From NCBI GenBank assembly GCA_903873255.1, contig CAIQNR010000017.1:1-34830 (forward strand): a stretch of 34,830 nucleotides of DNA. The letters run 5' to 3'. The position numbers were made by a program, and so were the translations under genes. How positions within the stretch are numbered: position 1 is the first letter of the stretch; every line of letters starts with the position of its first letter. The notes under the pieces were generated by a model. It was not told the DNA's origin and made no database searches. It saw only the letters and a program-made list of their open reading frames with translations. Of the stretch, positions 28,840 through 34,830 are shown in pieces. This stretch comes from an uncultured bacterium. Lineage in GTDB: Bacteria > Babelota > Babeliae > Babelales > CAIQNR01.

Positions 28840-31398
28840 ATGGCTAAAAAATTTAATTCATGGATCCGTGTTATTGGAGCTCGAGAACATAATTTAAAAA
28901 ACATCGATGTTGCAATTCCAAAACAAGCATTAACAGTTATTACTGGCCCATCTGGCTCAGGTAAAAGTTCCTTGGCGTTGGATATTTTGTATGTTGAAGG
29001 TAAACGCCGCTATACGGAATCTTTATCAGCTTATGCGCGTCAATTTTTGGGAATAGATAAAAAGCCAGAAGTTGATCATATCGAAGGACTTTGTCCTGCC
29101 ATTGCTATTGAACAAAAAACCGTTAGCAGTAATCCTCGTTCAACCGTGGGTACTATCACAGAAATTTATGATTATTTACGCGTACTTTTTGCTCGTATAG
29201 GTCAAGCCTATTGTCCGCAATGCCATCATGCTGTTGGGGCATTATCTCCAGAAAGCATTGCGCTCCACGTGCAAAGTGTTTTTGAAAATAAAGAAATTAT
29301 TGTTGCAGCTCCTATTGCAAAACAAGAAAAAGGTGAGTTCAAAAATGAACTTCGCCATTTTTATAATCAAGGTTTTTATCAGGCAATTATTGATGGTAAA
29401 TCCTATTCTTTTGCCTCGCTGGAAGAGATAGATGATCTTTCTTTAGGTAAAACTTATAAGCATTCCATTGATATTATCATTGATTCTTTTATGCCGGCTG
29501 CCGATGAACAAACACGTCTCCAAGAGGCTATAGAAAAAGCAGAAGAATGTTCTGGAGGATTTATAAAAGTCATGGCAGGTAAGCAAGTTCAAGTCTATTC
29601 ATCGCAGCGTATGTGTGTAACGTGTGGTATTTCTTTCCCTGAACTTGAACCCCGTTTTTTCTCATTTAATTCACCTATTGGTGCTTGCGAAGAATGTTTA
29701 GGACTAGGTTCTGTTGTTACTGCTACACCGTGGTTTTTAACGCAGCAGGGTGGTGATGATGAGGATCTTCTGGAACAGTATATGAATCGCTTTGTATGTA
29801 AAAGTTGTAACGGACTCCGTTTAAATAAATATGCACTTTCTGTTCGTATTGACGGTAAAAACATTATCGAAATTGGTGATTTTTCTATTGAAGATGCGCT
29901 TGTTTGGATCTCAAACATAACTATCGATGAAACATCGCGTGAAATAGCAAAAACGCTTCTTGAAGAAATTAAAAAACGATTAACCTTTTTAAGTAATGTT
30001 GGTCTTACTTATCTTACTCTCAATAGAACCTCACGTACGCTTTCAGGCGGAGAAGGACAACGTATCCGTTTAGCGACACAAATAGGCTCTGCATTGACGG
30101 GCGTTCTCTATATTCTTGATGAGCCAAGTATTGGATTGCATCAGCGAGATAATGATCGTCTTATAGAAACGCTTAAAACTTTGCGTGATCAAGGAAACAC
30201 GGTAATTGTTGTTGAGCATGATACGGATACTATGCTTGCGTCAGATTACATAATTGATATGGGGCCAGCGGCTGGTGTGCACGGAGGTACAGTAACGGCG
30301 TATGGAACTCCTGCTGAAATTATAAAAAATAAAAATTCTCTGACAGGCGACTATCTTTCTGGACGTAAAAAAATAGAAAATCCTCCATTTAGACGAACGC
30401 CACAAGCTTTCTTGATTCTTAAGCATGCACGTAAAAATAATCTTAAAGATCTTACTATTCGATTTCCTTTAGGCGTGTTGTGCGGTATTTCTGGAGTATC
30501 AGGTTCCGGTAAAAGTACACTTATTATGGAAGAGCTTGTTCCTGCAGTACAAAATGCATTGGCTGGTGACAGAGCGCGTGTTGTACCAACGCTTGATCTT
30601 GTAGGGATAGATCAAATTATTGCTTTAAGTGTTATTGACCAAAAGCCAATTGGCAGAACTTCTCGTTCAAATCCAGCAACATATCTGGGTGTTTTTGATG
30701 AAATACGGGCATTATTTGCTCAGTTACCAGAAAGCCAGATCCGTGGTTATAAAGTAGGAAGATTTAGCTTTAATCAATCAGAAGGTCGTTGTTTTGAATG
30801 TTCTGGAAATGGAAGCATTACCGTTTCAATGCACTTTTTAGCTGACGTGACCATGGTTTGTAAAACCTGCAAAGGTCGCCGCTACAATAGAGAAACTTTA
30901 CAAGTGACGTATCGCCGTAAAAATATTGCTGATGTACTTGATATGACAGCACTTGAAGCAATGGAATTTTTTATTGCACATAAAAGTATTGTTAAGCGTT
31001 TAGCTTTGCTTTGTGAAGTAGGTCTTGATTATCTTAAGCTTGGCCAACCATCAACAACGCTTTCTGGTGGGGAAGCTCAGCGTATAAAGTTGGTTGATGA
31101 ACTTGCAAAACGGGGCAACAGAACGCTTTATATTCTTGATGAACCTACGACAGGGCTCCATTCAAATGATATTCAGAAATTGATCCTTGTTCTTAATAAG
31201 TTAGTTTCTAAAGGTAACTCGGTTATTGTTATTGAGCATAATTTGGATGTTCTTAAATCGACTGATTATATTATCGATCTTGGTCCTGAAGGTGGGGCTC
31301 AAGGTGGAACTATTGTGGTTGAAGGGACACCGCAAGAAGTTGCGAAATGTCGTAAAAGTTATACGGCGCCTTATTTAAGAAAAATTCTTAAGAATTAG
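28840..31398 (+). CDS. uvrA: Excinuclease ABC subunit A, short form lacking the insertion domain, 852 aa
   Basis: DNA damage sensor of nucleotide excision repair; an ABC-type ATPase dimer that loads UvrB. Walker A1 GPSGSGKSS is at 36-44. The UvrB-binding region (about 120-245) is present. The first zinc module is C259-x2-C262-x20-C283-x2-C286. The two ABC signatures read LSGGEGQRIRLA and LSGGEAQRIKL, Walker A2 is GVSGSGKST, and the second zinc module is in GRCFECSGNG with VCKTCKGRRYNRETL. Between C286 and CKSCNGLRL (C320) there are only 33 residues. As I recall, E. coli UvrA has about 125 there, which form the insertion domain. The loss accounts for almost all of the shortfall from the usual 940 aa. 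All catalytic parts are intact and the frame is continuous. Confidence 0.95.
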   Translation: MAKKFNSWIRVIGAREHNLKNIDVAIPKQALTVITGPSGSGKSSLALDILYVEGKRRYTESLSAYARQFLGIDKKPEVDHIEGLCPAIAIEQKTVSSNPRSTVGTITEIYDYLRVLFARIGQAYCPQCHHAVGALSPESIALHVQSVFENKEIIVAAPIAKQEKGEFKNELRHFYNQGFYQAIIDGKSYSFASLEEIDDLSLGKTYKHSIDIIIDSFMPAADEQTRLQEAIEKAEECSGGFIKVMAGKQVQVYSSQRMCVTCGISFPELEPRFFSFNSPIGACEECLGLGSVVTATPWFLTQQGGDDEDLLEQYMNRFVCKSCNGLRLNKYALSVRIDGKNIIEIGDFSIEDALVWISNITIDETSREIAKTLLEEIKKRLTFLSNVGLTYLTLNRTSRTLSGGEGQRIRLATQIGSALTGVLYILDEPSIGLHQRDNDRLIETLKTLRDQGNTVIVVEHDTDTMLASDYIIDMGPAAGVHGGTVTAYGTPAEIIKNKNSLTGDYLSGRKKIENPPFRRTPQAFLILKHARKNNLKDLTIRFPLGVLCGISGVSGSGKSTLIMEELVPAVQNALAGDRARVVPTLDLVGIDQIIALSVIDQKPIGRTSRSNPATYLGVFDEIRALFAQLPESQIRGYKVGRFSFNQSEGRCFECSGNGSITVSMHFLADVTMVCKTCKGRRYNRETLQVTYRRKNIADVLDMTALEAMEFFIAHKSIVKRLALLCEVGLDYLKLGQPSTTLSGGEAQRIKLVDELAKRGNRTLYILDEPTTGLHSNDIQKLILVLNKLVSKGNSVIVIEHNLDVLKSTDYIIDLGPEGGAQGGTIVVEGTPQEVAKCRKSYTAPYLRKILKN

Positions 31399-31405
31399 TT
31401 TTTTT
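31383..31405 (+). terminator. Weak terminator overlapping the uvrA stop codon
   Basis: The 14-base perfect palindrome AATTCTTAAGAATT (31383-31396), which runs into the TAG stop, is followed by a run of T. The stem is short and AT-rich. Confidence 0.35.
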
Positions 31406-31549
31406 TAATATTACTTTTCCTTTAAAGCATTTTTTCCCTATGCGAGAAGCGGGGAAAGAGATTAAAGTTAATAAGCTGATTGTAAAAAAATAAATTTTAA
31501 AAAATGACTTTTATAATTAAGCTTAAATACCCATAAAATATGCCCCCAT

Positions 31550-31577
31550 TTGTCTTTTTCATCCATTCAGATAGAAT
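31550..31577 (+). promoter_or_regulatory. Promoter of the 31633 gene
   Basis: TTGTCT (31550-31555), 16 bases, then TAGAAT (31572-31577), ending 55 bases before the start codon. Confidence 0.45.
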
Positions 31578-31632
31578 AATTTATATATTATTTCGAAAAT
31601 AGAAGAGAAAAACACTCTATGCGAGGTTAGTT

Positions 31633-32604
31633 ATGAAAAAAATACAAAGCTTATTATGCGCACTTTTGTGTGTAGCATCATCGTATTCTTATGGATCAGA
31701 ATCTATAACTCCTACACTTACAACCTTAAGTTATGAACAGATTGTTCTTAATGAAAAAACAATTGCTGATCAAATGCGTAAAAATAAATATGTAAGAATA
31801 GGCTTACAGGCAGCTATTGGTGTTGGTGTTCTTGCAACAGGTGGATGGTTGATTAAGAAACATTTTTTTGGGGTTGCTGCACAACAAATATTGCAAAAAG
31901 AAGAAGATGCTGAAAAATTACAATCAGCAGTTGTAGATGGAGAGGTTATTAACCAAAAAATAAATAAAATATATGGATTGTTACATACTTATACTCTTAT
32001 GCCAAAAAATGCAGTACAGAAAAAACCATGGACCTTGCCAGGGTTTATAGAACCATTTAAAGATTATTCAGGTTGGTTAATCAATCAAGCTATTGTTGGT
32101 TTCTTTACTGCTCAAATGATTGGTACAACTAATTTTGCAACACGACCGCTTTTTAAAGTGTGGGATCGCGTATTTCATGATGGTAATGTACAATGGTACA
32201 TAACACAAAAAACTCATGTTAAGAAATTTATTACGGAGCTTGAAACTTTATCGGAAGAGCTTTTTGCAGATCAAAATGATCAACAGCGTACGGTAACGCT
32301 TAATGCAATTGCTCAGGCTGAAAAAGGGTTAATTATGGAACTCGAAAAGCTTATTGGTTTTATGAACTATAAATATAATCTTTACAAAAAAGAATATCCG
32401 TTTGCTTCTAATGGTATGAAAATGATGACAAAAAATATTGTTGATGAGGTTGGAATATTTGTTACATCTGTTCAAGATGTTCTTGCCAGTCCATTAAGGC
32501 ATGTTGAAATGAATAAGCTGATTAAGAATTTTCATAGAAAGTTAAATGCACATAAACGTGGATTTATCACTTATGAAGAGTATCCAGAAGAATCAATCAT
32601 TTAA
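31633..32604 (+). CDS. Exported membrane protein of unknown function, 323 aa
   Basis: Not recognised. The signal peptide is residues 1-21 (IQSLLCALLCVASSYSYG, cleaved near SES). A likely membrane segment at about 55-76 (VRIGLQAAIGVGVLATGGWL) is followed by basic residues. A second hydrophobic stretch (GWLINQAIVGFFTAQMIG) lies at about 147-164. The rest is long helices with heptad character: a Glu/Lys region at about 85-105, and ETLSEELFADQNDQQRTVTL to LIMELEKLIGFMNYKYNLY at about 198-260. It has its own promoter and ends at a strong bidirectional terminator shared with the convergent 32641 gene. Confidence 0.78.
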   Translation: MKKIQSLLCALLCVASSYSYGSESITPTLTTLSYEQIVLNEKTIADQMRKNKYVRIGLQAAIGVGVLATGGWLIKKHFFGVAAQQILQKEEDAEKLQSAVVDGEVINQKINKIYGLLHTYTLMPKNAVQKKPWTLPGFIEPFKDYSGWLINQAIVGFFTAQMIGTTNFATRPLFKVWDRVFHDGNVQWYITQKTHVKKFITELETLSEELFADQNDQQRTVTLNAIAQAEKGLIMELEKLIGFMNYKYNLYKKEYPFASNGMKMMTKNIVDEVGIFVTSVQDVLASPLRHVEMNKLIKNFHRKLNAHKRGFITYEEYPEESII

Positions 32605-32611
32605 AAAAATT

Positions 32612-32635
32612 AAGGGAGCTGAAAGCTCCCTTTTT
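32612..32635. terminator. Bidirectional intrinsic terminator
   Basis: AAGGGAGCT/AGCTCCCTT with a 3-base loop is flanked by T-runs on both strands (TTTTT on plus, AATTTTTTT on minus). It serves the 31633 gene and the convergent 32641 gene. Confidence 0.85.
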
Positions 32636-32640
32636 AGTTG

Positions 32641-33009
32641 TCACTGACCAGTATCACTTAAAGAATAATTAGGATTGATTTCTCGGCCTTCGCTTGCATG
32701 AATATCGTTAAGCGTTGTATCCAATTGGTCTGGTGCATTGCTAGAAAATGTTTGGTCTAGCTCTAGAAGCTGTTGTTGTTGGGCTTTAGTGATAGTTTTA
32801 TCTTCTTCAGCTGAAACTTCTTTGGAGCGATTATCAAGGACAATCTCTTTATTTAATTTATTTTGATCAACCATTGGTTGATTTTTTTTTGATTTTTTAT
32901 TGATCAAGGTACTTTTTATGCCTGTTTCTTGCTTAGAGGTTATTTTATCTTTTGTTTCAAGTGATAGTACTGTTAGAAATAACAGCGCCAAGATTAAGCT
33001 CTTCTTCAT
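32641..33009 (-). CDS. Small exported polar protein of unknown function, 122 aa
   Basis: Not recognised. I chose the ATG at 33009 because AAAGGGGA lies six bases upstream and the product then starts with a compact signal peptide (MKKSLILALLFLTVLSLET). An upstream ATG at 33039 would add ten polar residues. The mature chain is highly polar: Lys-rich at about 20-50 (INKKSKKNQP), then Glu/Asp/Gln-rich with KAQQQQLLELDQTF. It has no cysteine or aromatic core, so it is probably disordered. It is a single gene between the bidirectional terminator and the pseudouridine synthase gene. Confidence 0.7.
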   Translation of the reverse strand: MKKSLILALLFLTVLSLETKDKITSKQETGIKSTLINKKSKKNQPMVDQNKLNKEIVLDNRSKEVSAEEDKTITKAQQQQLLELDQTFSSNAPDQLDTTLNDIHASEGREINPNYSLSDTGQ

Positions 33010-33090
33010 ACTAATTCCCCTTTTATATTTTCTATTCATATAGTAACAGTATAAAAAAGACGAGGTGAAATTGTAAAGAGATGAAGAATT

Positions 33091-33822
33091 TTACTTTTCG
33101 AGTGTTAGCTTTCTCAGTTGAGCAATCTCTTTTTTATTCAAAAAGCGCCATTGCCCTAAAGAAAGTCCCCGTTTATTGAGTCCTGCAAAGCCGATACGTT
33201 CCAATTTAGTGACCGTATAGCCTTGAGATTCAAAAATACGGCGTACAATTCTGTTTCTGCCGCTGTGGATTGTAATACGTACTGAAGTTGGCGTATAACC
33301 GATTTCTAGTTTATCTACAGTGATAGCTCCGTCTTTTAAATGGAGCCCGCTCCGAATAGCTTTTTGAGCTTCTGGAGCTAAAGGTTTATCAAGAATTACT
33401 TGGTAGACTTTTTCTACTTCATAGCGAGGATGCGCAAGTTTATGAGTAACTTGGCCATCATTGGTAATTAAAAGAATACCGGTCGTATTAATATCAAGTC
33501 TTCCAATAGGAAAGAGTCGTTCTCTAAATTTGCCATCGCTAATAAGGTCAAAAATTGTTTTTCTGTTTTTATCATCACTTGCAGTGGTTACGTAACCAGC
33601 CGGCTTATAGAGTAAAACATAGACGCATTCAGCTTCTGGTTTTTGCTTAATGATTATTTTTTTGTAACGAACGGTGTCTCTTTCTAGTACGTCATACGTT
33701 GGATCTGTTACAGGCCAATGATTGACAGTGATTTCGCCGGCTTTAATAAGCTCATCTGCTTTTCTTCTAGAGCAGGCTCCTGCTTGAGTTAAATAAAGAT
33801 CTAAACGATTTTTTGAGCTCAT
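33091..33822 (-). CDS. rRNA pseudouridine synthase, RsuA/RluB/E/F family, 243 aa
   Basis: Isomerises a uridine in ribosomal RNA; the RluB-type target is helix 89 of 23S rRNA, but RluE, RluF and RsuA share the fold. The N-terminal S4 RNA-binding domain (about 4-50: RLDLYLTQAGACSRRKADEL) is followed by LYKPAGYVTT at 71-80 and the catalytic motif GRLDINTTGILLITNDG with D110. The C-terminal part keeps GRNRIVRRIFESQGYTVTKLERIGFAGL, which favours RluB. Length is normal. It is probably monocistronic. Confidence 0.92.
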   Translation of the reverse strand: MSSKNRLDLYLTQAGACSRRKADELIKAGEITVNHWPVTDPTYDVLERDTVRYKKIIIKQKPEAECVYVLLYKPAGYVTTASDDKNRKTIFDLISDGKFRERLFPIGRLDINTTGILLITNDGQVTHKLAHPRYEVEKVYQVILDKPLAPEAQKAIRSGLHLKDGAITVDKLEIGYTPTSVRITIHSGRNRIVRRIFESQGYTVTKLERIGFAGLNKRGLSLGQWRFLNKKEIAQLRKLTLEK

Positions 33823-33956
33823 GTGTGCCTTTCAATGGCTATAAACAGAATATATCGGAATTGTTGTGAAGGTAATTACCCCTACTGCCTAGTGTAGTAC
33901 GAATCTATTTTCTTTCAAATTTTCATAATATTTATTCAGATTGTCAATAAAATCTA

Positions 33957-33986
33957 TTGATTTTTTTAGTTTGTTTTTTATATGAT
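33957..33986 (+). promoter_or_regulatory. Candidate promoter of the 34044 gene
   Basis: TTGATT (33957-33962), 18 bases, then TATGAT (33981-33986), ending 57 bases before the start codon. Confidence 0.4.
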
Positions 33987-34043
33987 AAGTAAGAATACTA
34001 TTTCTAATATGAAATTTTAATAATAAATAGGATTGGGTGAATT

Positions 34044-34830
34044 ATGAAGATTGTAAGATTATTAATTGTAGTACTCGCGATAGCTACTCAAGTTGGTGCA
34101 GCGGGTAGTCGACTTATGGGACTTCGTGGGATTAATACATCGGCTTTTGAAACTTTACCTGAGCTAGGAAATTCATTTGTTGTTGGGGCAGGCAAGGGCG
34201 TTGAAGAAGTATCGTCTCGTTTAGCAAAAATACGAGCAAATGCTGAAAGACTTTTTGCTAAAAAGTTGCCGCAACAGACAGTAGCTTCAGAAGCGCCAAT
34301 TAATACATTTCAAAGATCATCATCAGATCTTATAAAATTGCCAGGCGAATATAATGCAACAGGCCCAGTTTTAAGAGACAGTAATGGTTCTCAAGCCTTA
34401 GAATTTATTATTCCAAAAAATGAATATAATCCACAAGGTTCAATTTTGATTGAAACCCCATCTTCTTTTTCTAATGCAAGAGTTCAATTGCCTAAAGAAG
34501 TAGGTGATGAAATAGGCGCTTTGTATGAACAATTGAGTTCTGCTTATAAGACTACTGCTTTTCGTAATAAAAATATGGAAGATAGAGCGGTATATAAAGC
34601 GGCAGATGTTGTAGAAATTAATAATGCAATTAGGGATCTCGAAATTAAAAAAGGAATCAGACATATAAATTCAAGAAGCAATTTAACAAAAGCAGGTGTT
34701 GCAGCAGGTACTGTTGCTACTGTAGCTGCTGCTGAAAATGCAGCAAACTATATGACTCAATTGCCTTCAGGTGAATATTCATTACCAGTATTTGGTGAAG
34801 ATTTAGATCTTAATCAAATAGCAAATCTGC
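34044..34830 (+). CDS. Secreted protein of unknown function, 5' part only (262+ aa)
   Basis: The frame is open from ATG 34044 to the window edge, so the stop is outside. I translated it by hand. The signal peptide is residues 1-20 (MKIVRLLIVVLAIATQVGAA). The mature chain starts GSRLMGLRG. Next come a helical Ala/Arg/Lys segment (VSSRLAKIRANAERLFAKK), a mixed region with LPGEYNATGPVLRDSNG, and a helical part VGDEIGALYEQLSSAYKTTA. An Ala-rich hydrophobic stretch (AGVAAGTVATVAAAENAANY) at about 217-236 could be a second membrane segment. No known domain was recognised. It has a purine-rich ribosome site (GGGTGA) and a plausible promoter. Confidence 0.75.
   Translation, partial: MKIVRLLIVVLAIATQVGAAGSRLMGLRGINTSAFETLPELGNSFVVGAGKGVEEVSSRLAKIRANAERLFAKKLPQQTVASEAPINTFQRSSSDLIKLPGEYNATGPVLRDSNGSQALEFIIPKNEYNPQGSILIETPSSFSNARVQLPKEVGDEIGALYEQLSSAYKTTAFRNKNMEDRAVYKAADVVEINNAIRDLEIKKGIRHINSRSNLTKAGVAAGTVATVAAAENAANYMTQLPSGEYSLPVFGEDLDLNQIANL

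Noticed and set aside
29595-29918. 107-codon minus-strand frame inside uvrA
   Set aside because: It is antisense to the zinc module and the shortened linker of UvrA; no start signal.
34440-34664. 74-codon minus-strand frame near the window end
   Set aside because: It is antisense to the clearly coding 34044 frame with its signal peptide.
608-34830. Possible distant similarity between the 608 and 34044 secreted proteins (a P-x2-V-x3-I segment followed by Arg/Asn/Asp and an Ala-rich helix)
   Set aside because: Only scattered residues match by eye, and composition bias could explain it.
1-34830. CRISPR arrays, transposases, prophage or toxin-antitoxin modules
   Set aside because: I saw no spaced direct repeats, no transposase or integrase motifs and no recognisable toxin-antitoxin pair.

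Overview
The window is an AT-rich bacterial chromosome segment (roughly two thirds A+T by eye) with tightly packed genes. About 41 protein genes and six tRNA genes are visible. There are no insertion sequences, phage genes, rRNA genes or CRISPR arrays. Conserved genes (prfA, rpmE, uvrA, dnaE, ruvB, yebC, pheS, rodA, galU, rluB-type) alternate one by one with about 16 small, unrecognised genes whose products begin with a signal peptide or N-terminal membrane anchor. Together with uptake systems for nucleosides (NupC) and branched-chain amino acids (BrnQ), this suggests a reduced-genome, host-dependent bacterium with a large private secretome. Candidatus Dependentiae (TM6/Babeliae) is my best guess; this is inference from style and gene content, not a phylogenetic result.

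Layout. 1-600: a tRNA operon (Val-Asn-Asp, minus strand) with a good sigma70-like promoter, then a 16-bp perfect inverted repeat. 600-2320: a secreted unknown, a MazG-type pyrophosphohydrolase and a membrane-anchored FKBP isomerase. 2320-3915: rpmE (with a possible structured leader) and prfA. 3916-5040: a hairpin-rich, GC-richer patch, then two secreted unknowns. 5108-10264: nupC, a Pro/Thr-rich secreted protein, a glycosyltransferase and brnQ. 10265-13781: a membrane-anchored kinase of the chloramphenicol-phosphotransferase fold and PEP synthase, whose leader has a 10-bp hairpin hiding a ribosome site in front of a tiny Ile-rich frame. 13882-15742: secreted unknowns, including a Cys-rich one. 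15961-17949: galU and pheS. 18193-23741: a secreted unknown, tRNA-Phe with an unusual T-loop, a helical-repeat protein, dnaE and yebC. 23763-27555: ruvB, a pair of charged secreted proteins, rodA and an envelope unknown. 27706-31398: a secreted unknown, tRNA-Pro, tRNA-His and a short uvrA. 31633-34830: three more secreted unknowns around an RluB-type pseudouridine synthase; the last gene runs off the window.

How the genes fit together. Information processing is represented by translation termination, Phe charging, tRNAs, rRNA modification, replication and repair. Envelope growth is represented by RodA, GalU and a glycosyltransferase. Scavenging is covered by NupC, BrnQ and perhaps MazG housecleaning, and PEP synthase makes PEP from pyruvate. 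The points most worth a second look are a UvrA that lacks the insertion domain, a DnaE whose PHP domain keeps all nine metal ligands (predicted built-in proofreading), the membrane-anchored CPT-like kinase, the PEP synthase leader, and the dense set of lineage-specific exported proteins.
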